Part shown: one piece after another, positions 1 through 8,224 of the stretch
Layout of the letters: the number at the start of each line of letters is the position of its first letter
Numbering within the stretch: position 1 is the stretch's first letter
NCBI RefSeq assembly: GCF_019219025.1
Contig: NZ_JAHUWN010000028.1
Span: 1-64,000, forward strand
Origin: Bacillus sp. sid0103
GTDB lineage: Bacteria > Bacillota > Bacilli > Bacillales_B > DSM-18226
Reading direction: 5' to 3'
DNA: 64,000 bases
Position numbers and translations under genes: made by a program
Notes under the pieces: generated by a model
Database searches by the model: none
Seen by the model: the letters and a program-made list of their open reading frames with translations, nothing else
Told to the model about the DNA's origin: nothing

Positions 1-7
1 TACTCAT
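1..7 (-). CDS. Start of a gene cut by the left edge
   Basis: Read on the minus strand, a strong ribosome binding site (GGAGG) stands just before an ATG at positions 7-5, and the reading frame runs off the window after two codons. The product cannot be named from two codons. In B. subtilis the gene after spoVIF (yjcC) is yjcD, but applying that here would be guesswork. Confidence 0.45.
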
Positions 8-73
8 GTAAATCCTCCGTCCACAATAATTCTTTTATTATAAACGGGTTTTCTTTCTGGGGACATAGAAAAA

Positions 74-118
74 CCCGAATAAAGGGGCACTTTTTAATTA
101 GTGTCCATTATTCGGGTT
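74..118 (-). terminator. Terminator after spoVIF
   Basis: An 11-bp stem (AACCCGAATAA with its complement) encloses a loop and ends in a T-run on the minus strand. It lies just downstream of the spoVIF stop and before the truncated left-edge gene, so the two are probably separate transcripts. Confidence 0.8.
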
Positions 119-153
119 ACAGTTCATAATTTAGGAAAGGGGTCTTCTTCTTT

Positions 154-408
154 TTATTTTTTATTGATCATATTGGAAATCGTATTGAGGTCAAGCTGCT
201 TACCATCGTTAACGATGGATTTAACAATTTGATCCTCCATTTCCTTACTCACCGGTTTATTGGCAATTTGAGAAACTCTACGGATCACATTACGGACTGT
301 TTTTTCATCTTTAAAATTCGCATTTTGTAATGAATTAGCTAATTCAAAGATGTCTTTCATATTAACGCCCGTTTTCTTTTCAATGTTTTTAAAAAATCCA
401 TTATCCAT
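154..408 (-). CDS. spoVIF: Stage VI sporulation protein F (SpoVIF, YjcC)
   Basis: This 84-residue protein starts MDNGFFKNIEKKTGV and matches the SpoVIF family along its length, close to the family's usual size of about 87 residues. It has no signal peptide or membrane segment. In B. subtilis SpoVIF is made late in the mother cell under sigma-K and is needed for proper coat assembly through GerE. The sequence here agrees: a sigma-K type promoter (positions 468-442) lies upstream. The ribosome site GAAGGAG sits about 13 bases from the ATG, slightly far. Neighbours are other coat and spore genes. The call rests on remembered family resemblance. Confidence 0.88.
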   Translation of the reverse strand: MDNGFFKNIEKKTGVNMKDIFELANSLQNANFKDEKTVRNVIRRVSQIANKPVSKEMEDQIVKSIVNDGKQLDLNTISNMINKK

Positions 409-441
409 ATTTAAAGATCACGCTCCTTCATAAACTACTTT

Positions 442-468
442 TATTGTATGAAGGATTGGTAAATTGGT
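442..468 (-). promoter_or_regulatory. Sigma-K type promoter of spoVIF
   Basis: On the minus strand an AC dinucleotide is followed after exactly 16 bases by CATACAATA, which fits the sigma-K consensus (AC, 16-17 bases, CATA-NNN-TA). The start would fall about 27 bases before the spoVIF ATG. Promoter use is inferred. Confidence 0.6.
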
Positions 469-520
469 GAATAAAATGGAAAGCGTACACGCCCCTAGGC
501 ACTTTTCAGGAATTAAGATG

Positions 521-556
521 AAAGGGCTGGCCATTTAATCTGGCCAACCCCTTCCC
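521..556 (-). terminator. Terminator after the YjcZ-type gene
   Basis: A GC-rich inverted repeat (GGGTTGGCCAG pairing with a near-complement) is followed by a short T-rich stretch on the minus strand, directly after the small gene at 575-703. Confidence 0.65.
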
Positions 557-574
557 TTAAGCAAGCACTATTTT

Positions 575-703
575 TTAATAGAAGCTTGCACCAACAATGA
601 TTAAAAGGATGAATAATACGACGATTAATACAAAAGTTGAACCGTAGCCAAACCCACCGCCGTACCCACCGCCGTAGCCGCAGCAGCCGCCATATCCAAA
701 CAT
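575..703 (-). CDS. YjcZ-family small sporulation protein
   Basis: This 42-residue peptide has a glycine/tyrosine-rich head ([14 protein letters not shown]), a CC pair at residues 7-8, and one hydrophobic helix (about residues 24-40: [17 protein letters not shown]) ending SFY. That layout is the YjcZ family of tiny spore-associated membrane peptides, common beside coat genes in Bacillaceae. The ATG is preceded by an AGGTG ribosome site. A longer open frame overlaps it in another reading but lacks this family match. The gene has its own terminator. The exact role of this family is not established. Confidence 0.8.
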   Translation of the reverse strand: MFGYGGCCGYGGGYGGGFGYGSTFVLIVVLFILLIIVGASFY

Positions 704-810
704 AGAATGTCACCTCACTTCTGTAATCTCATTAATAACATATGAAATTACTTTGTACTGTGTGTAGGCGAGACATCTATTTCAGTAAATTGCATTCAAA
801 AATGTGAAGT

Positions 811-1167
811 TTATCCCTTAGGTTTAAAAATTAATGCACCAATAAATCCGAAAATAATCGCTGCTGAGACTCCAGAACTTGTTACCTGAAACATCCCTGT
901 CAATACGCCAATCAGTCCATGTTTCTCGGCATCCTGCATCGCTCCATGTACTAAGGAATTGCCAAAACTGGTAATGGGAATGGTAGCTCCTGCCCCAGCA
1001 AAGTCAACTAATGGTTCATAAAGACCGAAACCGTCCAATACAGCGCCAATAACAACGAGCAAACTTAATGTATGGCCAGGGGTAAGCTTAGCGACATCAA
1101 ACAATAGCTGCCCAACTACACAGATTAGCCCGCCAATCACAAATGCCCAAAAAAACATAGCTAACAT
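811..1167 (-). CDS. spoVAE: Stage V sporulation protein AE (SpoVAEb)
   Basis: The product is 118 residues with three to four hydrophobic segments and the SpoVAE signature [11 protein letters not shown] near residues 12-22 and [20 protein letters not shown] in the middle. SpoVA proteins form the inner-membrane channel that moves dipicolinic acid and calcium into the forespore and out at germination. I chose the ATG at 1167 over one 7 codons upstream because it follows AAGGGGTGAT at good spacing; that ribosome site overlaps the end of spoVAD, so the two are translationally coupled. It is last in a spoVAC-AD-AEb operon that lacks spoVAA, AB, AEa and AF, which suggests an accessory spoVA set. Confidence 0.9.
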   Translation of the reverse strand: MLAMFFWAFVIGGLICVVGQLLFDVAKLTPGHTLSLLVVIGAVLDGFGLYEPLVDFAGAGATIPITSFGNSLVHGAMQDAEKHGLIGVLTGMFQVTSSGVSAAIIFGFIGALIFKPKG

Positions 1168-1171
1168 ATGA

Positions 1172-2197
1172 TCACCCCTTATCTCCATTCATTTCTATGG
1201 CAACAGCATGTGCAATACATGGGATCGATTCGTTTTGCTGAAAGCTGAGCGGGGACAGCAATGCGCCTGTTGCAACTACTAAGATCCGGTTATATGTACC
1301 CTTTTTCAATTGGTTCAATAGATGTCCATACAAGGCAGTTGCAGAGCAGCCTGCACCACTTCCCCCAGATTGTACTGGCTGATCATCCTTATACATTAAT
1401 AACCCGCAATCCTGGAATTGTTTTCGTTCTAATTCAAGACCACTTTTGTTAATTAACTCAAACGCTGTATCATGACCGACCCTGCCTAGGTCCCCAGTAA
1501 CAATCAAATCATAATAAGAGGGGTCTAATTGAAGATCACGGAAATGGGCCATGATTGTATCTGCTGCGGCTGGTGCCATCGCCCCGCCCATATTAAATGG
1601 ATCCGTTAATCCCATATCGATCACTTTTCCAATGGTTGCTGAAGTTGTCACTGGGTGCACCTGACCGGGTTCATTAGGCTGAATTAGTGCCACTCCTGCC
1701 CCTGTTACTGTCCATTGCGCAGTCGGCGGCTTTTGACCTCCATATTCAGTTGGGTAGCGAAACTGCTTCTCAACTGCTGCATTATGACTTGATGCGCCCG
1801 TTAAGACGTACTTTGCTCCCTGGTAATTAACAACAAATGAGGCTAGCGCCAACCCTTCCATTGAAGTTGAGCATGCCCCGAAAAGACCGAAATAGGGAAT
1901 CTGCATGGTCCTTGCGGCAAAACTTGTTGGTGTTATTTGATTAATTAAATCTCCAGCAAATAAAAATTGGATCTGTTCTTTATCAATATTTCTTTTTTTT
2001 AATGCTGTTTTAATAGCTTCTTCTAATAATAACCGATGCGCTTTTTCATAAGTTTCCTTTCCCATCCATAAATCTTCATATAATAAATCAAAATCCTCTG
2101 CTAAATTACAATTGGCTTCAAATGGTCCACCAGTCACACCAGTAGAGGTGATCATTGGTCGATTTGTAAAAATCCAAGATTGGTGCCCTTTTAACAA
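1172..2197 (-). CDS. spoVAD: Stage V sporulation protein AD (SpoVAD)
   Basis: This 341-residue soluble protein has a thiolase-like fold, with the [11 protein letters not shown] segment at about residues 105-115 holding the position of the thiolase cysteine. SpoVAD binds dipicolinic acid and sits on the outer face of the spore inner membrane, working with SpoVAC and SpoVAE. It starts with TTG placed directly after the TAA of spoVAC (TAA-TTG), with a GGGGGG tract just upstream, so translation is probably coupled. Length matches the family (about 338). It is the middle gene of the three-gene spoVA operon. Confidence 0.92.
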   Translation of the reverse strand: MLKGHQSWIFTNRPMITSTGVTGGPFEANCNLAEDFDLLYEDLWMGKETYEKAHRLLLEEAIKTALKKRNIDKEQIQFLFAGDLINQITPTSFAARTMQIPYFGLFGACSTSMEGLALASFVVNYQGAKYVLTGASSHNAAVEKQFRYPTEYGGQKPPTAQWTVTGAGVALIQPNEPGQVHPVTTSATIGKVIDMGLTDPFNMGGAMAPAAADTIMAHFRDLQLDPSYYDLIVTGDLGRVGHDTAFELINKSGLELERKQFQDCGLLMYKDDQPVQSGGSGAGCSATALYGHLLNQLKKGTYNRILVVATGALLSPLSFQQNESIPCIAHAVAIEMNGDKG

Positions 2198-2677
2198 TTA
2201 CAATACCCCCCAAATCACCAGCAGTGTTTTAACCAGCGCAACCACAAAGGCCGAGAATACACCGAAAAGAATAACTGACCCAGCAAGCTTAAACATATTT
2301 CCACCTACTCCTAAAACAAACCCTTCTGTTCGATGCTCAATTGCCGCTGATATTACAGCATTTCCAAAGCCAGTCACGGGTACAGCACTTCCTGCTCCGG
2401 CAAACTGCCCAAGACGATCGTAAACTCCAAATCCAGTTAATAACATAGATAGGAAGACCATTGTTGCCACTGTTGGATTTCCTACACTCTGTTCGGTAAA
2501 ATCAAAAAAATAAATATAAAAATAACTGATGGCTTGACCGATCACACAAATAATTCCGCCAACAAAAAATGCCTTAATACAGTTCTTCAAAACAGGCCGT
2601 TTTATTTCATGCTTTTGTTGAAGTTGTTGATATTTGCGCTGTTGGGGCGTCATGTTTTTTTGCTTACTCGTTGCCAT
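2198..2677 (-). CDS. spoVAC: Stage V sporulation protein AC (SpoVAC)
   Basis: The product has 159 residues: a short basic N-terminal tail, then several membrane helices from about residue 30. It carries GGIICVIGQ and FAGAGSAVPVTGFGNAV, the same signatures as its paralog SpoVAE. In B. subtilis SpoVAC is a mechanosensitive channel for dipicolinic acid release. The ATG follows GAAGGAAG at good distance. Its start lies 16 bases after the stop of the lipoprotein gene upstream, so the four genes (lipoprotein, spoVAC, spoVAD, spoVAE) look like one operon expressed in the forespore. Confidence 0.92.
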   Translation of the reverse strand: MATSKQKNMTPQQRKYQQLQQKHEIKRPVLKNCIKAFFVGGIICVIGQAISYFYIYFFDFTEQSVGNPTVATMVFLSMLLTGFGVYDRLGQFAGAGSAVPVTGFGNAVISAAIEHRTEGFVLGVGGNMFKLAGSVILFGVFSAFVVALVKTLLVIWGVL

Positions 2678-2693
2678 CTTTATTCTTCCTTTC

Positions 2694-3161
2694 TTACTTC
2701 ATATCTTTCGTCATTTTAACAATTTGGTTAAACCGTTTTTCAGCTTTCTGATGTGTAAATTTAGAGGATTTCATTCTCTCTTCGAGTCTTACTGTTTCTA
2801 GGAAAATTTTATAGTCACTAGAGATCGTAAAGTTCTCATCTGGATATTTTTCTTCAAGCATTTTGTTGAGGTCTTTCTCAATTTTTTTCATTCTAAATCG
2901 ATGCAGATGCTTAACCTTATATACAACTAGTGTATCTTTTTTCCCTTTAACTACGGCCACATCATATAATTCTGGAAACGAGCTTACATCCTGCTCAATC
3001 TTTTTTACATGATCTTTACTTTTATTCTTTTGTGTTACAAGCGGGCTAGGATTCGTTGTTTTCATAAGAGTTAAATGACTATCCTTAACCTGTATGTTTT
3101 GATTACAGGAGGAAAGAAAGAATAAACAAGCAAATATTACCCAGCGATGAATTGCTCTCAT
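2694..3161 (-). CDS. YhcN/YlaJ-like sporulation lipoprotein
   Basis: This 155-residue protein has a lipoprotein signal peptide with lipobox LSSC (cysteine near residue 19), followed by a charged, lysine-rich domain containing the VAVVKGKKDTLVVYKVKHL stretch typical of YhcN/YlaJ family proteins. Such proteins are attached to the inner spore membrane. Its position as the first gene of a spoVAC-AD-AEb operon is informative: YhcN/YlaJ proteins are also found in the mobile spoVA-2mob operons that raise spore heat resistance. The family call rests on overall pattern and could be a distant member. Confidence 0.7.
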   Translation of the reverse strand: MRAIHRWVIFACLFFLSSCNQNIQVKDSHLTLMKTTNPSPLVTQKNKSKDHVKKIEQDVSSFPELYDVAVVKGKKDTLVVYKVKHLHRFRMKKIEKDLNKMLEEKYPDENFTISSDYKIFLETVRLEERMKSSKFTHQKAEKRFNQIVKMTKDMK

Positions 3162-3198
3162 ATGAATCCCATCCCTTGTTCCATTTTATAAATACCAC

Positions 3199-3205
3199 TA
3201 CTATG
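3199..3205 (-). promoter_or_regulatory. Possible sigma-G -10 box of the spoVA operon
   Basis: On the minus strand CATAGTA, close to the sigma-G -10 consensus CATACTA, lies about 40 bases before the lipoprotein ATG. I see no clear -35 TGAATA at 17-18 bases, so this is tentative. Confidence 0.35.
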
Positions 3206-3272
3206 TAGTTTTTTCGACATTGATAAAAATTATGAGTAAGAGCTTGGAAATTATCTTTGGCTAAAGCAGGCA

Positions 3273-3308
3273 TAAAAAAAACTGCCAGCAACTATTCTGA
3301 CAGTTTCT
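3273..3308 (-). terminator. Terminator after the 47-residue gene
   Basis: On the minus strand AAACTGTCAG pairs imperfectly with CTGGCAGTTT and runs into eight T. It directly follows the small gene at 3315-3458 and separates it from the spoVA operon. Confidence 0.7.
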
Positions 3309-3314
3309 TTTCAC

Positions 3315-3458
3315 TTATCTTGAAGTTTTTTTACCGCAGCCACAACCTGATCCTTTTTGCTTTATGGATTTCGATGGTTGATACATGTAAGTTGACTGGG
3401 ATGATTGTGTTGATTGAGTATTCTCAGTGGATTGAGTTCTCCTTTTCTTTTGTCCCAT
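3315..3458 (-). CDS. Small Cys/Gly-tailed protein, 47 residues
   Basis: The ATG at 3458 follows a good ribosome site (AAGGGAGAGAAGAAA). The product is basic and rich in serine, threonine and glutamine, with a QSTQSSQST low-complexity middle and a C-terminal GSGCGCGKK tail. A longer frame starting upstream lacks a ribosome site. I do not recognise the family. The cysteine-glycine tail, the lack of a signal peptide and the location between yjcA and the spoVA operon suggest a spore coat or spore-associated peptide, but that is inference. Confidence 0.6.
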   Translation of the reverse strand: MGQKKRRTQSTENTQSTQSSQSTYMYQPSKSIKQKGSGCGCGKKTSR

Positions 3459-3541
3459 TTTCTTCTCTCCCTTGCTGTCAATACTTAGTCTTCTACTAAC
3501 AGAATATGAACAACCTTTAAGCCTTGTCTCAGCGGACACCA

Positions 3542-3898
3542 CTATTTTTCGATAAAATACTGCACAATGGACTCCAAAATGGAAGCAAATCCTGCTACCC
3601 CTAAAATTAAGATAATTGGGAATGAAAAGTCTGGGTATAGAAGTGAAAGACTAACAATACCAGTGGAAGCCCATATCCCCGTACACCAATAACAGCTAAG
3701 AAGTTCTCCGAAAAATTTTTTGACCCCCTTTTCTTTCGGAAGGTAATAAACCTCGATTTCTCCATCCTCCATTTCTTCTATTATCTCATTAAAAAAAGGA
3801 ACCCGAATAAATTCGGTTATTTTATCAAAAACAAGTAACCTTGTCAGCCTAAAGCTCGCCAGCGTTAGAAGAAGCAGGTTTAAAAAGGTTATTTTCAT
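3542..3898 (-). CDS. yjcA: DUF1360 sporulation membrane protein (YjcA)
   Basis: This 118-residue protein has a hydrophobic N-terminus, the phrase LLSCYWCTGIWAS (a conserved DUF1360 Cys-Trp-Cys site) near residues 66-78, and a C-terminal membrane helix. It matches YjcA, a sporulation protein found in the same cot/yjc neighbourhood of B. subtilis. Its biochemical role is unknown. It is transcribed away from the coat gene at 4044, so the 145 bases between them carry divergent promoters. Confidence 0.82.
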   Translation of the reverse strand: MKITFLNLLLLTLASFRLTRLLVFDKITEFIRVPFFNEIIEEMEDGEIEVYYLPKEKGVKKFFGELLSCYWCTGIWASTGIVSLSLLYPDFSFPIILILGVAGFASILESIVQYFIEK

Positions 3899-4043
3899 GT
3901 TGTACGGTCCTTTCTTCCTTTCTTCCTTTCAAAGCATTTTATTAGCCTAATTTCCTTAAATAAGGCTATTGTCCGTGTCCCAAAAGTGCTCCATTAAATA
4001 TGTTAATAATGTAAGATATATATCGGATTAAGGAGGAAAAATA

Positions 4044-4553
4044 ATGGGTTGTGGGAATGATCATGATTTTCGTAAAGGGAATTGCGTTTGCGAAGTCGTT
4101 CGTGCCATTAAAGATATCCAAGACAATGCAGTAGAAGAAAACGATTGCCCAGAGTGTTCCAGTTGTTTCAATGAGCCTCTAGGGTCATTGGTGTCACCAG
4201 CGCGGAGAGATCCTGTCGATACTCGCGTATTTGTACTAAGTACTGCGGATGGTTCTCCATTCCATGCATTCTTTAGTAACGAAAACAATGCATGTGTATC
4301 TATCTACTTCCGCGTCGAAGATGTATTTGACAACTGCTGTGCTACACTTCGTGTGTTAGTTCCAGGACGCCGCGAGGGTGGTACCTTCTGTCCAGTTAAC
4401 TTGGTTTCTGGCGGAGATAAATGCTGCATCAATCTTGATAAAGTATGTCAGGTTGAACGATTCCGTGCAAGTAACGACTGCATTACCGTTGACTTAAAGT
4501 GCTTCTGTGCAGTGCAATGTATTGCAGATGTTAACTTAGGAATTTGTAATTAA
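4044..4553 (+). CDS. cotZ: CotY/CotZ-family spore coat or exosporium protein
   Basis: The product has 169 residues and about 18 cysteines, starting MGCGNDHDF and containing CPECSSCFNEPLG and CVSIYFRVEDVFDNCC. This is the CotY/CotZ/ExsY family of cysteine-rich crust or exosporium basal-layer proteins, which self-assemble into sheets through disulfides. It has a strong ribosome site (AAGGAGG) and its own terminator. I cannot tell CotY from CotZ or ExsY from one copy; the symbol is the nearest match. Only one such gene is present here, whereas B. subtilis has cotY and cotZ side by side. Confidence 0.88.
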   Translation: MGCGNDHDFRKGNCVCEVVRAIKDIQDNAVEENDCPECSSCFNEPLGSLVSPARRDPVDTRVFVLSTADGSPFHAFFSNENNACVSIYFRVEDVFDNCCATLRVLVPGRREGGTFCPVNLVSGGDKCCINLDKVCQVERFRASNDCITVDLKCFCAVQCIADVNLGICN

Positions 4554-4556
4554 TAT

Positions 4557-4589
4557 TATAGCCAGTCGGTAAAACGGCTGGCTTTTTTT
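4557..4589 (+). terminator. Terminator of the CotY/CotZ gene
   Basis: GCCAGTCG and CGGCTGGC form a stem over a GTAAAA loop, followed by a T-run. Confidence 0.88.
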
Positions 4590-4598
4590 ATTTTTTAG

Positions 4599-5126
4599 CT
4601 ATTTCCTAATTCCAATCAACATCACATTTTTAAGGGCATGAACTGGCACGCTTTTCGTTGTTTGATCATGAAATCGAATCGTCACATTTTGACCATCGTA
4701 TTCCATTAGATAACCTTGGTAGCTATTTTCCTCGGTGACAAAAACACAAGGAGCAGGTGGAAGGGCCTTTGGATAATTAAGTAAATAATCTAACCTTTCT
4801 CCTAAATTCATTTGTTTAAAAGGCTTTACCCGATTAAGTGATGTACGCTTCTTATCCTGAAACTGTGTCGGTGATGCCAGTGATTTCATGTGTCGTGTTG
4901 GTGACGAATTTTCTTCTTTCTTTACGCCTTTTTTTATCTGTTCTGGGACTAGTTCCTGTTTTGCAAGCGAGAGTTTCTTTTTACCTTCTTCCTCACTGGG
5001 ATTTTCTTCCTCCTGTTCGATTAGTTCTTGTTTGATTGTGTATGTTTCCTGCATGTTCGTGGCAGGGGGTCTTGAAAACGGCTGGTGGATATAGAGCAAG
5101 GGTCCCTTGCTCATTTTTTTCGACAT
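4599..5126 (-). CDS. cotO: Spore coat protein CotO (YjbX)
   Basis: The product is 175 residues: a low-complexity, glutamate- and lysine-rich N-terminal two thirds, then a conserved C-terminal domain (about residues 120-175) with NSYQGYLMEYDGQNVTIRF. That C-terminal block is the CotO signature. CotO is a morphogenetic coat protein acting with CotH in outer coat assembly; the B. cereus relative ExsA-like network is similar. I chose the ATG at 5126, which follows GGAGGT, over the one 11 codons upstream. It lies next to fabI, as yjbX does in B. subtilis. Confidence 0.85.
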   Translation of the reverse strand: MSKKMSKGPLLYIHQPFSRPPATNMQETYTIKQELIEQEEENPSEEEGKKKLSLAKQELVPEQIKKGVKKEENSSPTRHMKSLASPTQFQDKKRTSLNRVKPFKQMNLGERLDYLLNYPKALPPAPCVFVTEENSYQGYLMEYDGQNVTIRFHDQTTKSVPVHALKNVMLIGIRK

Positions 5127-5162
5127 GTTTAGGGCACCTCCATTAACGTAATCCTTCACATT

Positions 5163-5189
5163 ATATTTATGCTAGAAGCCCATACAGGT
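5163..5189 (-). promoter_or_regulatory. Possible sigma-K promoter of cotO
   Basis: On the minus strand AC is followed after 16 bases by CATAAATAT. The CATA and spacing fit sigma-K, but the final TA of the consensus is replaced by AT. Confidence 0.45.
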
Positions 5190-5233
5190 CACTGAAAAAT
5201 GCAACTTTAAGAGAAAAGTTTCTACATTAATAA

Positions 5234-5262
5234 AAGACCCGCAATAAATACGGGCCTTCCTT
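5234..5262 (-). terminator. Terminator after fabI
   Basis: GGCCCGTA and TGCGGGTC form a stem on the minus strand followed by TTTTATT. A short repeat lies between the fabI stop and this hairpin. Confidence 0.6.
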
Positions 5263-5298
5263 TTATCCGAAATATAATATAAATTTTGAACCTTGATA

Positions 5299-5400
5299 GC
5301 TGTCTAGCGCCTAGCGTCTAGTGGACTTCGCTCTTCAAGTAAAAATTATCTCAGTCGAAGCGCTCCAGTCCTTACGACGCTATACGGGCGCTTCCGCTTT
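5299..5400. repeat. Intergenic repeat, family B copy 1
   Basis: This GC-richer stretch carries several inverted segments (AGCGCC, GAAGCGCTCCAG, GGGCGCTTCCGCTT). Its reverse complement matches the stretch at 60355-60507, sharing AAGCG-AAGCGCC, CTGGAGCGCT, ACTGAGATAA, GAAGAG and CTAGACAG in the same order. It looks like a short dispersed non-coding element. Confidence 0.75.
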
Positions 5401-6169
5401 ATAGTATATGATATCCAGAATCAACGTGAATGTTTTCTCCAGTAATTCCTCGTGAAAGATCACTGAATAGGAATACAGCTGTGTCGCCAACTTCTTCTGG
5501 AGTGGTTGCTCTACGTAATGGTGCTCTTTCCTCTATTTCTTTTAGGATTGAATTAAAATCACTTATTCCTTTTGCAGATAATGTTCGGATTGGACCTGCA
5601 GAAATTGAATTGACACGAATGTTTTCTTTACCAAGATCTGCGGCTAAGTACCGTACACTAGCGTCTAGAGAAGCTTTGGCCACACCCATAACATTATAGT
5701 TCTGGATTGCACGTTCACCACCTAAGTATGTTAACGTAACAATGCTTCCTCCTTCAGTCATTAATCCCCGTGCCTCTTTCGCCACGGCAGTTAAGGAATA
5801 CGAACTAATATTGTGAGCGAGCAAGAAGCCCTCTCTAGTTGTATTTAAATACTCTCCGCTTAGTTCTTCTTTATTTGCAAATGCAATGCAGTGCGCTACT
5901 CCATGAATGGATCCCACAGTTTCTTTGATTTCAGCAAAACACTTGGCCACTTCTTCATCGCTTGTTACATCACAAGGTAATACAATTGTTCCTTCAGCTT
6001 CTAAAGAACCAGCCAGTTCACGGACACTGCTTTCTAGCCTTTCACCTGCATAAGTAAAAATTAATCTTGCTCCTGCATTGTGAAGCGAGCGGGCAATCCC
6101 CCAAGCAATACTACGTTTATTGGCAACACCCATTACTACGTATGTTTTTCCAGTTAAAGAAAGATTCAT
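5399..6169 (-). CDS. fabI: Enoyl-[acyl-carrier-protein] reductase (NADH), FabI
   Basis: FabI reduces the trans-2-enoyl group on acyl carrier protein with NADH, the last step of each fatty acid elongation cycle. The 256-residue protein has the FabI form of the Rossmann opening (GVANKRSIAWGIA), and the catalytic pair in a Y-x6-K arrangement (YNVMGVAK) near residues 156-163. The length is typical (258 in B. subtilis). A strong ribosome site (AGGAGG) precedes the ATG. A FapR operator at 6203-6221 just upstream ties it to malonyl-CoA control. It sits next to cotO as in B. subtilis (yjbW). Confidence 0.95.
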   Translation of the reverse strand: MNLSLTGKTYVVMGVANKRSIAWGIARSLHNAGARLIFTYAGERLESSVRELAGSLEAEGTIVLPCDVTSDEEVAKCFAEIKETVGSIHGVAHCIAFANKEELSGEYLNTTREGFLLAHNISSYSLTAVAKEARGLMTEGGSIVTLTYLGGERAIQNYNVMGVAKASLDASVRYLAADLGKENIRVNSISAGPIRTLSAKGISDFNSILKEIEERAPLRRATTPEEVGDTAVFLFSDLSRGITGENIHVDSGYHIL

Positions 6170-6202
6170 ATCGAAAAAGTCCTCCTACAGTTACACATGA
6201 TA

Positions 6203-6221
6203 TTAGTACTTGGTACTAATT
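6203..6221 (-). promoter_or_regulatory. FapR operator at fabI
   Basis: ATTAGTACTTGGTACTAAT is an almost perfect palindrome and matches the FapR box that represses fatty acid genes until malonyl-CoA binds FapR. On the minus strand it overlaps a TAAAAT -10-like box, the same arrangement as at the fabH site (39594-39612). Confidence 0.85.
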
Positions 6222-6271
6222 TTACACTAATTTGCGATAAATGGAAAGTTCAACAACAAATCAATAATCCA

Positions 6272-8131
6272 CTAACAGATTTCACAGAATTCCAGCTCGC
6301 GTTTTAACTCATCTACATACTCTATTGAGCCAGTTACAATCAAACGATCATTCATCTCCAATTCTGTATCTCCATGTGGGACGATGGAATCCTTGCCCCG
6401 AAAAATCCGTACAAAAATAATATCGCCTGTAAAAGGAAATTTTCGTAGGGACATCCCATCAAATTGGCTATTCTTCATGACAATTTCATAAAGTCCTGTT
6501 TCTTGATTTGTGAGTATATTTATCACGGTTGGTGATTCAATCAGCGACCGGAGTAATACTTTTGTTGACATAAAAGTAGAAAACACTTCAATATTATGTG
6601 CCCGTAAATGTTCCTCTAAATCTGGGCTTTCAATCCGTGCAATGATCCTAGATTTCCCCTTTTCTTTCGCAGCAATCGCCAATTCTGCATTGATCTTCTC
6701 TTCACCAGTTGAAATCACGACAATCTCTGACTGAAAAACTTCTGTATTTTCCAACGTTGCCAACGAATAATCTGGAATTTCAACTATTTCAAATAGTGAA
6801 TGGGCAATTTGCTTTTCTGATTTCTCCATTGGCGTATGATAGAGTATTGGATCATATAGTCCTGACTTTAATTCTCGAGAAACTGGCAAAGTAGTCTGAT
6901 TGGCACCTAAGAAGGCAACATTGACCTTTTTATTAGCAACTACTTCTTTAGGAAATAGCTTTTTAAAAACAATTGGTGTAAAAATAGAAGTAAGTACTGC
7001 CACTAGTATTAGTGTTCCACTCATCTCCGCTGTTATGATTCCTAGTCTTTCGCCAATTGTCGCTGCCGCTATGACAAGGGAAAGAGTAGATGTAAGCAAA
7101 AATCCGGAGGCAATGACGGTTTTTATATCATACCAACTTTTCAATAGATATACTGGTATAAGTTTAGAAAAAAGCAGTCCTGCTAGTAAAAGTGGTATTA
7201 ATAACAAAAGTTTTTTTTCGCTGAATAGAGACCAAATATCAAGATTTACACCTACCATTACAAAAAAGATCGGAATCAAAAATCCATAACCGAAAGAATC
7301 TAATTTATGTACAAGCTCTTGGTTAGGTGATAACAACGAAACAAGAACACCTGCTAAGAATGCACCTAAGATATTTTCTGCACCTACTGTTTCAGACAAA
7401 CCAACCAAAACGATGATAAGTGTGAAAACAGCCCGTGTTCCAATTTGGACGGTCCCCGTTGATAGTGATTCCATAAACGTACGATTTTTAAATCTTTTGC
7501 CAATGAAATAAAGTACGATCCCTGCTGCGAACAAAATAAGTAACAGCCATGTATTTCCATGACCGGATTCATTTAGCGAAACAAAGACAGCAAGTAAGAT
7601 CATCGTCACTAAATCTGCAATAACTGCAACTAATAAGATAATTTGACCAATGACCGTTTTCATCAAATGGGCCTCTTTTAAGGTTGGTACTACTACTCCC
7701 AAGGATATGGTCGAAATGATTAATGTCATTAAAAAAGCATTATCAATGAAACCTGCCATGACAAACAAAATCGATAAACCAAGTGAGAAGATAAAAATAC
7801 CTGCAAACACTAATGATGCCACTACAAATGAGTTGGGCTCCTTTTTTCCATTTGGAAGGACCTTACGCTTATTCCCTCCAGAAAAGGCCTTAAAGTCAAT
7901 TTCAAGCCCGCTTAAAAACATGAGAAAAATAAAACCGAGGGTTGATAAGGTTGAGAGCCAAATATCTCCATGAACCAGATCGAAACCACTTTTTCCTATG
8001 AAAAGTCCCATTATGATTTCAGCGACGACTACCGGAATATAATTCAATTTAAACCGGTGTAAAAGAATGGGAGTTAAAAATGCCATCGTAACAACAATTA
8101 ATAAAGAAATAATAGAAACATGCTGCTCCAT
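6272..8131 (-). CDS. CPA2 monovalent cation:proton antiporter with TrkA domains (YjbQ)
   Basis: This 619-residue protein has about 12 membrane helices in residues 1-390 (a Na+/H+ exchanger fold), then a cytoplasmic TrkA-N-like domain starting near VNVAFLGANQTTL and a TrkA-C domain near the C-terminus (GDTELEMNDRLIVTGS). Such KefB/YjbQ proteins exchange potassium or sodium for protons, gated by a ligand on the TrkA part. Size and position match B. subtilis YjbQ (614 residues). The ribosome site AAAGGAG is good. It is divergent from prpE. Confidence 0.9.
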   Translation of the reverse strand: MEQHVSIISLLIVVTMAFLTPILLHRFKLNYIPVVVAEIIMGLFIGKSGFDLVHGDIWLSTLSTLGFIFLMFLSGLEIDFKAFSGGNKRKVLPNGKKEPNSFVVASLVFAGIFIFSLGLSILFVMAGFIDNAFLMTLIISTISLGVVVPTLKEAHLMKTVIGQIILLVAVIADLVTMILLAVFVSLNESGHGNTWLLLILFAAGIVLYFIGKRFKNRTFMESLSTGTVQIGTRAVFTLIIVLVGLSETVGAENILGAFLAGVLVSLLSPNQELVHKLDSFGYGFLIPIFFVMVGVNLDIWSLFSEKKLLLLIPLLLAGLLFSKLIPVYLLKSWYDIKTVIASGFLLTSTLSLVIAAATIGERLGIITAEMSGTLILVAVLTSIFTPIVFKKLFPKEVVANKKVNVAFLGANQTTLPVSRELKSGLYDPILYHTPMEKSEKQIAHSLFEIVEIPDYSLATLENTEVFQSEIVVISTGEEKINAELAIAAKEKGKSRIIARIESPDLEEHLRAHNIEVFSTFMSTKVLLRSLIESPTVINILTNQETGLYEIVMKNSQFDGMSLRKFPFTGDIIFVRIFRGKDSIVPHGDTELEMNDRLIVTGSIEYVDELKRELEFCEIC

Positions 8132-8224
8132 AAAAATATACTCCTTTCATTATTAAAAGTACGAAATCCGTTTATAAAAACAAACACTACTACTAAAAAT
8201 ATGAGTAAATAAGGAGTTGAGCCA

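Noticed and set aside
513..713. 66-codon arginine/tryptophan-rich frame
   Set aside because: It is another reading frame of the YjcZ-type gene, which has a ribosome site and a family match.
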